The notes: a model not told the origin generated them from the sequence alone. A DNA stretch of 47,711 nt from DAOULY01 sp034414595 (GCA_034414595.1 DAOULY010000007.1:1-47711), one strand, 5' to 3'. Positions 8,561 to 17,498 are shown, counted from the stretch's first letter. Numbers and translations are program-made.

Positions 8561-9310
8561 ATGAGGCTCGATGACAAAGTAATCATAGTCACCGGGGCAG
8601 CAGGGGGATTGGGTAAGGCGTTCTCTTTGAGGTTGGCCCAGGAGGGGGCCAAAATCACAGTCGTCGACATATCAGATGTGGCGGACACCGTAGCCGAAAT
8701 TGAGGCCCAGGGCGGTATGGCTCTGGGACTCAAAGTGGATATCTCACGAGAAGAAGACACTTTGCGCATAGCCGAGGAAACGGTGACAAGATTCGGAAAA
8801 ATCGACGTCCTGATCAACAACGCTGCCGTGTTCTCCAGCATAGTTATGAAACCATTCTATGAGATCAATGTCCAGGAATGGGATCAGCTAATGCAGGTCA
8901 ACTTGAAGGGGGCTTGGCTCTGCGCCAAGGCGGTGTTCCCTCAGATGAAGATGCAAGGGAAGGGCAACATCATTAACGTCTCATCAGGGGCCATCTTCAG
9001 TGGCACACCGGGTTTCCTTCACTACCTGGCATCCAAGGCCGCCATCGTGGGCCTGACACGGGGGCTGGCCACCGAGCTCGGTGACTACGGCATTCGTGCC
9101 AATGCATTGGCTCCTGGTTATACCCTGACTGAGGCCGGCCAGATAGTGATGTCAGAGGAGCGTCAGATGCGAAGCTCGCAGCATCGCTGCCTCAAGCGCG
9201 TGGAACAGCCTGAGGATCTGGTTGGTGCCGTTGTCTTTCTGGCCTCGGATGAGAGTGATTTTGTCACCGGACAAACGCTCCTCGTTGATGGCGGCGCTAG
9301 TTTACATTAG
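8561..9310 (+). CDS. Short-chain dehydrogenase/reductase (FabG-like)
   Basis: A 249-residue classical SDR. The NAD(P)-binding motif 'TGAAGGLG' is at 11-18, followed by Asp36 ('TVVDIS', which favours NAD+), 'NNAA' at 86-89, Asn114, Ser142, and the catalytic pair Tyr155 and Lys159 ('YLASK'). The C-terminal 'GQTLLVDGG' is standard. It interconverts an alcohol and a ketone; the substrate could be a 3-hydroxyacyl-CoA or a cyclic alcohol produced by the neighbouring flavoproteins. An AAAGGAG site lies 13 bases before the ATG. It sits between a flavoprotein and a PEP-mobile-domain protein in the same direction. Confidence 0.93.
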   Translation: MRLDDKVIIVTGAAGGLGKAFSLRLAQEGAKITVVDISDVADTVAEIEAQGGMALGLKVDISREEDTLRIAEETVTRFGKIDVLINNAAVFSSIVMKPFYEINVQEWDQLMQVNLKGAWLCAKAVFPQMKMQGKGNIINVSSGAIFSGTPGFLHYLASKAAIVGLTRGLATELGDYGIRANALAPGYTLTEAGQIVMSEERQMRSSQHRCLKRVEQPEDLVGAVVFLASDESDFVTGQTLLVDGGASLH

Positions 9311-9393
9311 AAAGGAGGGTGAGAAAGCATTATAGATATACGCTGAGGCTGAGAAGGAAATCAATGTCCTATAAACTGTGAAGGAGGAAGAAG

Positions 9394-11055
9394 TTGCCAG
9401 ATTATTACAACTGGGGCGCGTATGAGTTTGACGAGGCAAGGGATCCACAGCTCTACAAAGTGTGGGTCCTTGATAGGAAAGAGACACTTCGCTCGCTCAC
9501 GCCGTTTGATTACTGCTGGATGCTGCTTACTATGTATTGCCAACACGCTCTCCAATATGCCCCTGGAATGCTTTCTATCCCCACCTGCAAAGGTTCCGAC
9601 TGGAGATCGAAGGATGGCTGGTCGTATGTAACCGTGATGGTAACAAGCGAACAAGAGGCAAGAGAGCGCGAGGTTAAGTTCAGAGAGATGATAGCACCCT
9701 GGATCGAAGATTTCGGCAAGGAATGGGGGAAGTGTGTAGATGAGTTGGTGGGCCACTACAACCGGCTTAAAGCGGTTGATCTGGAGAAAGTCAGTGATAT
9801 CGAACTGAAAATGAGCTTCATGGACTGGCTTTATGTGCACCGCAGAGAGGCGGAAATACACATGGTTGCGATGTATGCCTTCTGCAGTGTCTACTCGCTG
9901 TTTGAGGACGTGTGCCATGAGCTGCTCGGGATAGATAGGAATGATCTTCTATTCGGAAGGGCAATGGCAGGCTTTGAGAATAAGTTGCTGGACACTGACC
10001 GTGGGCTCTGGCAGGTTGCCCAGAGGGCAAGAGAACTGGGCCTGGATCAGGTTTTCCAGGGTATCCCCAATGATGAGGAATTGCTCTTGAAACTTGAGGA
10101 GAGCGAAGCAGGCAGAAAGTGGCTTCAGGCTCTCCGTGAATTTGTCAATGAATATGGCTGGCGGACGGTGGAGAACTGGGATGTGTCCAATCCCAGTTGG
10201 GTGGAGAAGCCAAGCCTGGCACTACCGAATATCAGACGTAATATGACCAAGGGAGAGGCCTTTATCCGCGATCAAGCGCTGGTACGCTTGAAGAAAGAGA
10301 GAGCGGAGGCGGAAAAGGAGATACTCTCCCGTGTCCCCGAGGACAAAAGGGAATGGTTTGAGAAGCTAATGAGGGGATCTCAGTGGGCTGGTATCGTAGC
10401 CGAGGAGCATGTTTTCTATACTGAGAACTATCGCAATGCAACAGGCCGGCGCGTGACCAAGGAGATCGGGAAGAGGTTCGCCCAGGCAAAAATCATCGAT
10501 GACCCCCAGGACATCTACTACCTGCTGCCAGAAGAGATAGAGGTACGAATGATAGCTCAATTCGATGCTCACAAAGAGGTTGAGATAAGGAAAAGGCAGC
10601 ACGAAGAATTTCGCAAGGCCGAGCCGGCGCCATTTATTGGAGACCCAAGTGCTATACCGGCGGTGATAGGCAGCGATCCTCTGCTACGCTCAACCGCCAT
10701 TCCTATTCCTCGGGTCAGGCCTGAGCTAAAGGCTGACCTCTACGGCACGGTCTCAGCACCTGGAGTCGTTGAGGGGACAGCCCGTGTGATATTGAGCGAG
10801 GCGGAATTCGATCAGGTTCAGCCTGGCGAGATACTGGTGACTCTGGAGACATCAGCAACTTGGACACCTCTGTTTAACCTTGTCCAGGCTGTGGTGACTG
10901 ATGTTGGTGGTTACTTAACCCATGCCTTCATAGTGGGCAGGGAGTATGGACTGCCTGTTGTCTCCGGTACCGTAGAGGCAACGAAGAAAATCAAGACCGG
11001 GATGAAACTGAAGGTCGACGGCGATATCGGCGTTGTCTATATCGTGGGCGAATAG
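9394..11055 (+). CDS. PEP-utilising mobile-domain protein without an ATP-grasp domain (paralogue 1)
   Basis: A 553-residue protein starting at TTG, chosen because AAGGAGG ends six bases upstream. Residues 1 to about 430 form a largely helical region without a recognised motif. The C-terminal 100 residues are the swivelling phosphohistidine domain of PEP synthase, PPDK and rifampicin phosphotransferase: 'GVVEGTARVI', 'GEILVT', then 'TDVGGYLTHAFIVGREYGLP' with the phosphorylatable His510. The N-terminal ATP-grasp domain of those enzymes and the PEP-binding barrel are missing. The layout matches substrate domain plus His domain of rifampicin phosphotransferase, or the separate His-bearing subunit of phenylphosphate synthase, which receives phosphate from a second ATP-binding subunit. 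No such partner is in the window. A second copy lies at 15581. Confidence 0.85.
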   Translation: MPDYYNWGAYEFDEARDPQLYKVWVLDRKETLRSLTPFDYCWMLLTMYCQHALQYAPGMLSIPTCKGSDWRSKDGWSYVTVMVTSEQEAREREVKFREMIAPWIEDFGKEWGKCVDELVGHYNRLKAVDLEKVSDIELKMSFMDWLYVHRREAEIHMVAMYAFCSVYSLFEDVCHELLGIDRNDLLFGRAMAGFENKLLDTDRGLWQVAQRARELGLDQVFQGIPNDEELLLKLEESEAGRKWLQALREFVNEYGWRTVENWDVSNPSWVEKPSLALPNIRRNMTKGEAFIRDQALVRLKKERAEAEKEILSRVPEDKREWFEKLMRGSQWAGIVAEEHVFYTENYRNATGRRVTKEIGKRFAQAKIIDDPQDIYYLLPEEIEVRMIAQFDAHKEVEIRKRQHEEFRKAEPAPFIGDPSAIPAVIGSDPLLRSTAIPIPRVRPELKADLYGTVSAPGVVEGTARVILSEAEFDQVQPGEILVTLETSATWTPLFNLVQAVVTDVGGYLTHAFIVGREYGLPVVSGTVEATKKIKTGMKLKVDGDIGVVYIVGE

Positions 11056-11596
11056 CCCTGAACAGACACGCACTCCGGGACATATGGCGAAGGGTAAGCA
11101 AACCTCGCAAACTCGGATATGCTTCGAGTAGCAGGGGCTGCAGGTATCTGGGAGCGAAAGACGGTCCAACATCAGCTTGGGGAATTAGCCAATTGTGGGG
11201 TCCCCAAGATATGCTCCTATGATAGACTGGAGCCCGCTGGGAGAGGTCAAGATACAGGTTCATAGAGCTTTGAGCTAAGCAACGGTGGGCGCTGAGATTG
11301 TCTCTGACAATGTAGTTTAGATGCCGCGCGTTATGGGCTTCAAGCACTAAGCCTAAGGTAGCGTGCGAATACCTGAACCAAGCAAACCAGCTCTGCTGGA
11401 GCCCCTACTGCTTGCTGAGGCTCCGTCTATGACCTGCGGCGTGCCGCTCGATGCCTGTCTTCACTATGGATCGGAGGAAATTTCGGTGCCGGTTATTCCT
11501 GATAGGAAGACTAGAGACATTACGGAATCAGTGGAACAAGTACCTCACAAATGTGGAGCATCCTGGTCTCATGATTGGCAAAAGGAGGCTATATAA
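11056..11596 (+). other. Intergenic stretch without a recognisable gene
   Basis: These 541 bases separate the first PEP-mobile-domain gene from the third flavoprotein. I see no supported gene, RNA or clear promoter. A small TTGTC-TCT-GACAA inverted repeat occurs near 11300. A 77-codon frame ending just before 11597 has no recognisable similarity. AAAGGAGG just before the ATG at 11597 is the ribosome site of the next gene. Confidence 0.5.
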
Positions 11597-13261
11597 ATGG
11601 CTGATGCTATCTACGACGCGGTAGTAATTGGCGGAGGCCATAATGGCTTGGTAACCGCCTGCTACTTGGCCAACGCTGGTATGACTGTGGCTGTCCTGGA
11701 GCGTCAACACGAAATAGGTGGCGGTGCTTGCAGTGAAGAACTCCCCATTCCTGGATTTCTGAGCAATCCATGTGCCAATTTCCACACTTTCTATCGCCAA
11801 CCAGCATGGCAGGACTTCAAACTGTGGGAGAAAGGTGCACGCTATGAGTTCTCTGACATTGGGGCAGCGGCAATCTTTGATGATGGTACATGCCTGCAAG
11901 GGTATCCATCGGTGACAGTAGCCGACCCGATAACTTGTGAGGAGAAGACTGTGCCAGGGGGTACTGAAAGGATGCTCAGGGAAATCGCCAGGTTTTCGGA
12001 AAGAGATGCCGAGACGGGCAGCATCCTGATAGAAAAGTATCAAAGGAAATGGGGAGCTGCCCTCAACGAGTGGGTGCTTAATCCCCCTCTTCCCTGGGGG
12101 GAACGAGATGCTGTTGAAAGGCTATTTGATGACCCAGAAGACGGCATCGATCCGAGGTACCAGTTTATGACCATAAAGGAAGTCGCCTATGACCTATTCG
12201 AGAGCAGTGAATTGAGGACCTACTTCATAAGGTCGGCGATGTCAACCAGTGGGTGCTTCCCCAAAGATGTGATCCATGTAGTCGACGCTCTCCATCAGGT
12301 TATGGTTGTTCTTTCAATATATACTCCTGCCTCTCCTGTCGGTGGTACCCATGCGTTGGCCCATGCCCTGCAGAAGAACCTCAGCGAGATGGGGGGTAAG
12401 TTCTTCGTTCACCACGAGGTTGACAAGGTGCTCATAGATAACGGCGTAGCGAGGGGAGTCCGGCTGACCGATGGAACGGAAATTGGGGCCAGAAAGCTGG
12501 TGGTTAGCAATGTAGATGCACATCAGACCCTGCTCAGATTTGTGGGAGAGGATTATATAAGCCCACAGCTTGCTATGAAAGTGAAAAACATCTCATACGA
12601 TGGCGACCCCATATTCTGGGCACATTTCGCCGTGCATGAGCTGCCTAAATGGAAGGCGGCCGACTTCAACCCGGATTGCCTCCGTGCGGGCAGAGCTGAC
12701 TTTATGCCTAATGATCCAGAAACTCTGGCCGACAAGCATGAGGCAGAGGCACTCACGCGTGGCATACCTGAGAAGCTTTATGTTCTGGTTGGTATTGACA
12801 GCCTGTTGGATAAGACCCGCGCTCCTCAGGGGAAGCATAACATCCTGCTCGAACAGTTTACCGCCCCGCTTCGCTATTTCTCAGAGAGCCAGTGGCTACA
12901 GATGAAGAAGGATATAGTACTTGAGATGGTAAGGCAATGGCAGTGGTATGCCCCAAATATGACCTGGGATAATGTCATAGCCGGTTACTGCAATACGCCC
13001 AGCGATGTGGTGAAGAGAAACATCAATATGCGGGAGGGATGCACTGTAGGTATAGAGCAGGTCGCCTCTCAAATGGGGAGGTTCAGACCCTGTCCTGAGT
13101 TAGCTCGATACCGAACGCCTATAAAGGGCCTCTATATGTGCGGGGCCTCTATGCATTATGGGGGTCGTATTCATGGGCGAAACGGCTATAATTGCTACAA
13201 AATCCTAGCCGAGGATTTTGGCTTGCCCAAGGTGTGGGAGGAAAAAGGGCGTCCCTATTGA
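11597..13261 (+). CDS. Phytoene-desaturase-like FAD-dependent oxidoreductase (paralogue 3)
   Basis: A 554-residue flavoprotein, close paralogue of the gene at 6871. Its FAD motif is 'VIGGGHNGL' (10-18), with His replacing Pro in the loop; the Glu of strand 2 is in 'AVLERQHEIGGGACSEE' and the C-terminal motif is 'LYMCGASMHYGG'. Length and domain order match paralogue 2, with many scattered substitutions in the middle and an almost identical 3' end. AAAGGAGG precedes the ATG. It ends six bases from the stop of the convergent UbiD gene. The duplication suggests a heteromeric pair or two successive steps on related substrates. Confidence 0.9.
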   Translation: MADAIYDAVVIGGGHNGLVTACYLANAGMTVAVLERQHEIGGGACSEELPIPGFLSNPCANFHTFYRQPAWQDFKLWEKGARYEFSDIGAAAIFDDGTCLQGYPSVTVADPITCEEKTVPGGTERMLREIARFSERDAETGSILIEKYQRKWGAALNEWVLNPPLPWGERDAVERLFDDPEDGIDPRYQFMTIKEVAYDLFESSELRTYFIRSAMSTSGCFPKDVIHVVDALHQVMVVLSIYTPASPVGGTHALAHALQKNLSEMGGKFFVHHEVDKVLIDNGVARGVRLTDGTEIGARKLVVSNVDAHQTLLRFVGEDYISPQLAMKVKNISYDGDPIFWAHFAVHELPKWKAADFNPDCLRAGRADFMPNDPETLADKHEAEALTRGIPEKLYVLVGIDSLLDKTRAPQGKHNILLEQFTAPLRYFSESQWLQMKKDIVLEMVRQWQWYAPNMTWDNVIAGYCNTPSDVVKRNINMREGCTVGIEQVASQMGRFRPCPELARYRTPIKGLYMCGASMHYGGRIHGRNGYNCYKILAEDFGLPKVWEEKGRPY

Positions 13262-13267
13262 ATAATC

Positions 13268-14701
13268 TTAGGTAAACAGGTGGCCCCATTTGTCCCGCAC
13301 CTTTTTTCTCAACTCAGGGCTGGATCTATTCACTGGTGGGAATTCTTTTATCCAGTGATATGGTTTGCAGGCATTCACAATCACCCTGGTCTGTGTGAAG
13401 TCCCCTCGACTCCTCTTCTCAGGCGGTATCACCGGATCTATCGGGCTACTCAGAAATCCCCTGACGATGTCTATGGAAGTCTCAGGATCACATCTGGAAT
13501 AAATAGCCCACATCAACTCTCTCGGATTCGAGGGATCGATGTCGTCGTCAACAACGACGATATACCTGCCCGTACCACCCTCGCCTTGAACCAAGGAGGC
13601 AGCCGACGTAGCAATTTGTTTGGCGTGACCAAGATATCTCTGCTGAACCGAGACGACGACCGCTATCCGATTGCTTGTGCCATGTGCCCAGATTCCCTTT
13701 ATTCCCTGCATCCCTGACTTCTCAAGGGCGCTCCAGAGGGTACTGGCCGTGTGAATAGGTATAGCAAAGGTGCCAGAGCCTCCTGGCTCTGTTGGCGGCA
13801 CAGCAAGCACGATCGGACTGCTTCTGTGGTATATCGCCTCAATCCGAACAACCGGCTCATTTCTACTTCCGGATGCATAGTATCCTGACCACTCACCAAA
13901 CGGGCCTTCTTTCCTGCTATCAACTGACGGCGGTGGAGCAAAGCCCTCTATCGCTATCTCGGCTGTGGCTGGTATTGGCAGTCCTGTGACCTCTCCTTTG
14001 ATTACCTCAATGGGTCTTCCTTTTGCGTGTCCGGCAAAATCAAACTCCGACACACCCCACGGGACATTTGCTGAGGCTGCGGCAAACAGATGTGGCTCCT
14101 GGCCAAAGCATATCACCACAGGGCAGCTTTCCCCCTTGGCCCAATACTTTTCCCGCATTACCGCGCCATGCTTGCCCGGAGATATATAAAAGCCCAGAGT
14201 CCGTTCGTCTTGAACCATAATCCGGTAGGTCCCAACATTTATCCATCCCTCCTCGGGATCTCGGGTGATGATCGCACTGCCAGTACCAATGTAACGGCCG
14301 CCATCCATTTCATGCCATTTAAGCGCAGGGAATTTGAGGATATCGACTTGCTCACCCGTGAGGACATTTTCCGTGACAGGTCCGGACTTTACTTCGATGG
14401 GAGGAACAGGATTATATTGTTCACAAATGTTCTTCCAGTACCTTATGACCTCAATACCCGACAGTTCCTCAGGGATGCTCAGGCCAAGGCGCAGCGCCAC
14501 TCCTGTCTTGAAGATGTTGGTCACGAGTCGGTATCCCGCCGGATAGTCCTTGATATTGTCAAACAGCAATATAGGTTTCTTGTGCTCGACCATCAGTTCA
14601 ATGATAGTGCCTATTTCCAGATCCCAATCAGCACCATCCACCTTTGTGACCTGCCCCATCTCGTCTAACTTCTGGATGAAACCTCTGAGGTCATCGAACA
14701 T
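13268..14701 (-). CDS. UbiD-family prenylated-FMN (de)carboxylase
   Basis: A 477-residue UbiD homologue of normal length. The family's Arg-Glu-Glu catalytic set is visible as Arg160 ('NVGTYR'), Glu265 and Glu270 ('EGPFGEWSGYY'), with spacing like fungal Fdc1. The prFMN/metal region 'GSAIITRDPE' and the later 'VVDDDIDPSN' block are also present. UbiD enzymes reversibly decarboxylate aromatic, heteroaromatic or alpha,beta-unsaturated acids; in anaerobic phenol and benzene degradation they carboxylate phenylphosphate or the ring. AAGGAG lies seven bases before the ATG. It is on the opposite strand from its neighbours, with its own promoter at 14931-14903. The cofactor-making UbiX is not in the window. 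Placement between two PEP-mobile-domain genes suggests phosphorylation-assisted (de)carboxylation. Confidence 0.93.
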   Translation of the reverse strand: MFDDLRGFIQKLDEMGQVTKVDGADWDLEIGTIIELMVEHKKPILLFDNIKDYPAGYRLVTNIFKTGVALRLGLSIPEELSGIEVIRYWKNICEQYNPVPPIEVKSGPVTENVLTGEQVDILKFPALKWHEMDGGRYIGTGSAIITRDPEEGWINVGTYRIMVQDERTLGFYISPGKHGAVMREKYWAKGESCPVVICFGQEPHLFAAASANVPWGVSEFDFAGHAKGRPIEVIKGEVTGLPIPATAEIAIEGFAPPPSVDSRKEGPFGEWSGYYASGSRNEPVVRIEAIYHRSSPIVLAVPPTEPGGSGTFAIPIHTASTLWSALEKSGMQGIKGIWAHGTSNRIAVVVSVQQRYLGHAKQIATSAASLVQGEGGTGRYIVVVDDDIDPSNPRELMWAIYSRCDPETSIDIVRGFLSSPIDPVIPPEKRSRGDFTQTRVIVNACKPYHWIKEFPPVNRSSPELRKKVRDKWGHLFT

Positions 14702-14902
14702 AGTTCTTTCTCCTTTCTGATGGTCTGTGGTATTGCCGGCAGGAAATTCGATGTGTTTGGGGCCTCTGCCTACTTGCGCGCTGCGATCTCCCGCCCTTGA
14801 AACTCACTCCCGCCGGGTTCTCTATATCACTCCTTGCACGCATTTGAAGCAATACGCCTCCATCTCCTTTGACCCGCCTTTTGTTGTGCTTCCCCCCCCC
14901 CG

Positions 14903-14931
14903 AAGATAGCTAATTGTTGAAAGCGTGTCAA
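14903..14931 (-). promoter_or_regulatory. Promoter for the UbiD gene
   Basis: On the minus strand TTGACA (14931-14926) is followed by a 17-base spacer and TATCTT (14908-14903). It faces away from the plus-strand promoter at 14965, so the two make a divergent control region. A C10 run lies just downstream. The leader to the UbiD start is about 195 bases. Confidence 0.45.
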
Positions 14932-14964
14932 GCACAATCGACCAGAACCACGAATGCAGATATG

Positions 14965-14993
14965 TTGACAAGATTGCGCAATCGTGATAGAAT
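14965..14993 (+). promoter_or_regulatory. Sigma70-like promoter with a palindromic operator in its spacer
   Basis: TTGACA (14965-14970), a 17-base spacer and TAGAAT (14988-14993) form a near-consensus promoter. The spacer contains a perfect 12-base palindrome, GATTGCGCAATC (14972-14983), ideally placed for a dimeric repressor. The next intact plus-strand gene is the PEP-mobile-domain protein at 15581; an HgdB-like remnant lies in between and may be what the promoter once served. The rest of 14702-15229 holds no gene. Confidence 0.6.
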
Positions 14994-15101
14994 TTTCCCA
15001 CACAAAGCTCAAGAAGATATGATGGACTGGCCCCGGGCAGTTAGGTCTTCGAGATTTCTATATCTTCTTCCTCAAGATATCTGCCTCCAGATTGTCTACC
15101 T

Positions 15102-15127
15102 GGGTTCGAGTCTCCCGCAAGGTGCCA
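15102..15127 (+). other. tRNA 3'-end-like fragment
   Basis: The sequence GGGTTCGAGTCTCCC is followed by seven bases, a G and CCA, as in a tRNA T-arm, 3' acceptor strand, discriminator and CCA. No matching 5' acceptor strand or cloverleaf is found upstream, and the T-stem pairs at only three of five positions. It could be a leftover integration site or chance. Confidence 0.25.
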
Positions 15128-15229
15128 CGGGATCTTCGTTCCCTACGAGGATGCATATGGGAGTAATGGCGTAAATTTCTGCGCACCTTAAGAACAGGCC
15201 AGCCAAATTCAGGAAACCGAAGAATAAAG

Positions 15230-15445
15230 CGAGTCAAAGTAGTGAGTTCCTTCCTCGGTGGCTATGCGCCTGAGGAACTGATCTACGCCTCAGGGACAGT
15301 GACGATTGCACTTGTCCGTGGTGGCGACCGCCGACCCGTTGACGCCACCTCGTCTCGTATGTGGCCCGTTTCCAAGGACGGGGTAGAAATAGACGTCCTA
15401 TCTACTTCGCCGTATCGTTTTGCGCGGATGTCGACTATAATATAA
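15230..15445 (+). pseudogene. N-terminal remnant of a 2-hydroxyacyl-CoA dehydratase / benzoyl-CoA reductase-type subunit (HgdB/BcrC-like)
   Basis: The frame reads 'FLGGYAPEELIYASGTV', then 'LVRGGDRRPVDATSS'. This matches the start of HgdB/FldC/BcrB-C proteins ('xxGYxPEELIxAxGxxPVxLxxGGDxxPV...'), [4Fe-4S] subunits that handle hydroxyacyl-CoA dehydration or ring reduction. Similarity stops after about 40 residues and the frame closes at 15445; none of the Cys ligands of the intact family are present. No ribosome site precedes it. It is a decayed gene start inside the divergent control region of the UbiD and PEP-mobile-domain genes. Confidence 0.5.
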
Positions 15446-15580
15446 GAACTACAGACAGACCTCCAGTGGATATGTGAGCTCGAATAAATGTGTTGGAGGT
15501 GCGCTTCAGGCTTGAGAAAACGATGCCCGTTTGGCAGCAGCAAGATTGGAAAATCAGAACAATAACGAAAGGAGAGGAAA

Positions 15581-17269
15581 ATGCAGGAGTGGAAGTCAGC
15601 GCCGGATTATAGTACCTGGACACCTCACGATTTTGACGAAGAGCGAGACCTGAAGGTAATTAAGGTATGGCCCAGGGGAGTGGCATACAGCACGCCACCG
15701 TTTAAACCGTTTGTCAAGTGGATTTGGAGAATCGGCTCTGCGCATGCCCAACGCGTAGCCACTGAGGGACTGTGTGTGCCGGGGAGTCACGGTATTAATC
15801 TGAGGTTTATCGAGGGCTACATGTATATGAGCCCGGCGGTAATACTCGATGAAAACGAGCGTAAGGCCCGCGAACCTATTTACAGAGATAGAATTGCTCC
15901 TTATATTGAGGACTTCGGCAAAGAGTGGGGCAAAGCCAGAGATGCCATGATCGAGAAAAACAAGCGCTTAGAAAAAGCAAAGCCCGCGGAGATGAACAAC
16001 ATAGAGTTGCTTGATCACTTATATGATTGGATGCAACTCCTTCAACAGTCGTGGAATACGCACCATTTGACCATGTATGCCACCAATTCTATCTATCTGT
16101 TCTTCACCGACCTGTGCAAGGAGCTACTTGGCATGGACGAACACCAGCCTCAGATCAAGAAGTTGCTTTCAGGGTTTGACAACCTTCTATTTAGGGCTAA
16201 TGCGGCGTTGTGGCAGCTTGGCATCCGGGCGACCGAGCTTGGCCTGGATCAGCTTTTCTTAGCGACCAAGGATGATGGGCAATTGCTTTCGCAGCTTGAA
16301 GAGAGTGAAGCGGGCAAGAGCTGGCTTCAGGAGTTTAATGCATTTCTTTGGGAGCATGGCTGGCGGTGCGGGCGAATCTATGACGCCTCATTGCCCTCCT
16401 GGGTTGAGAAGCCCACTCTTGCGATACCTGACGTGAAGAAGGCGATAGTTGCCATAGCCGAAAAAGGAAGCGTTTTCACACTGGATGAGGTACGGCAGAG
16501 TTTGGCGAGCGAGAGGGCAGAGGCAGAGAAAGAGGTCCTGTCCCAAGTGCCTGTAGCTCAGAGGGAATGGTTTGGTAAGCTAATGCAGGCTGCTCAGTGG
16601 AGCAGTGTTTGGTGCGAGGATCATACTCTCCCGACAGATATGGCCTCGGCTGCGCTAGGTCGCCGGGTAGCTATGGAGTGGGGAAAGAGGTTCACCAAGG
16701 CAGGGGTCATCGATGACCCCGAGGATATCTTCTTCCTCACCCCAGATGAGCTAGAGTTGCCATCGACAATTATGGAAAGATGTGTGATGAGCCCCCTGAT
16801 CGAAAGGCGCAAAAAGAGATATGCGGAGAGTCTTAAGTGGGATTTGCCCATTTTTATAGGTGATCCAAGTGCACTGGCAGAAGGGGCAGCATTTGACCCC
16901 ATTCTACGGATTATAGCCACTCTTCCGATCGTCAAGCCGGAGCTGAAGGCCGACCTTTATGGCGCTGCTTCAGCTCCTGGGGTGGTAGAGGGAATTGCCC
17001 GCGTATTGTTCAGCTTAGAGGAACTAGGCGAGCTTCGGCCTGGTGAGATCCTGGTGGCACCATTCACGCATGCGGCTTGGACCCCTGCTTTCCCTGTAGC
17101 CAGCGGCGTGGTAACGGATGCTGGAGGCAGTCTGTCCCATACGGTGATAGTAGCTCGCGAATACTGCCTTCCCTGTGTTGCTGGTTGCATGGAGGCAACG
17201 AAGAAAATCAAGACAGGGGATAGATTAAAGGTTGATGGCACTATGGGAGCCGTCTACATCCTTCGCTGA
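15581..17269 (+). CDS. PEP-utilising mobile-domain protein without an ATP-grasp domain (paralogue 2)
   Basis: A 562-residue paralogue of the protein at 9394, with GAAAGGAGAGG just before the ATG. The N-terminal about 440 residues are helical and shared with the paralogue ('EDFGKEWGK', 'LLQLEESEAGK'-type blocks, 'PSWVEKPTLAIP'). The C-terminal swivelling domain has 'GVVEGIARVL', 'GEILVAPFTHAAW' and 'TDAGGSLSHTVIVAREYCLP', with the phosphorylatable His520. The ATP-grasp and PEP-barrel domains are again missing. Two diverged copies of the same truncated architecture argue that this is a real domain arrangement and not an assembly error. The proposed role is phosphoryl transfer to the substrate of the locus, with ATP-dependent phosphorylation supplied in trans. 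Confidence 0.85.
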   Translation: MQEWKSAPDYSTWTPHDFDEERDLKVIKVWPRGVAYSTPPFKPFVKWIWRIGSAHAQRVATEGLCVPGSHGINLRFIEGYMYMSPAVILDENERKAREPIYRDRIAPYIEDFGKEWGKARDAMIEKNKRLEKAKPAEMNNIELLDHLYDWMQLLQQSWNTHHLTMYATNSIYLFFTDLCKELLGMDEHQPQIKKLLSGFDNLLFRANAALWQLGIRATELGLDQLFLATKDDGQLLSQLEESEAGKSWLQEFNAFLWEHGWRCGRIYDASLPSWVEKPTLAIPDVKKAIVAIAEKGSVFTLDEVRQSLASERAEAEKEVLSQVPVAQREWFGKLMQAAQWSSVWCEDHTLPTDMASAALGRRVAMEWGKRFTKAGVIDDPEDIFFLTPDELELPSTIMERCVMSPLIERRKKRYAESLKWDLPIFIGDPSALAEGAAFDPILRIIATLPIVKPELKADLYGAASAPGVVEGIARVLFSLEELGELRPGEILVAPFTHAAWTPAFPVASGVVTDAGGSLSHTVIVAREYCLPCVAGCMEATKKIKTGDRLKVDGTMGAVYILR

Positions 17270-17498
17270 ACTGGTTTAGCAATTCGGTCAAGGTAATCCA
17301 GCCACGCTCAAATTGAGCGCGGGTAGCAATTTTTGCTCTCGGCAAAAGATCTTCGGAAGTAGCGAGGCGATTCCCGAAGAGGCTCGGGGAAGGGAAGTCT
17401 ACGCTACTGGCAATGGGCATTTTGGCGGCCAATGCATATGCCAGACTCTGCTGTAAAGCAATTTTGCAGTCAAAATAAAACTAAGGAGGTTGAAAGCC

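Noticed and set aside
11290..11315. TTGTC-TCT-GACAA inverted repeat
   Set aside because: Only five-base arms and no associated promoter; expected by chance.
11363..11596. 77-codon frame ahead of the third flavoprotein
   Set aside because: GTG start without a ribosome site, no recognisable similarity, unusual composition, and it ends within the control region of the next gene.
17305..17319. Palindrome CGCTCAA-A-TTGAGCG after the second PEP-mobile-domain gene
   Set aside because: The loop would be a single base and the following T run is displaced, so I could not call it a terminator.
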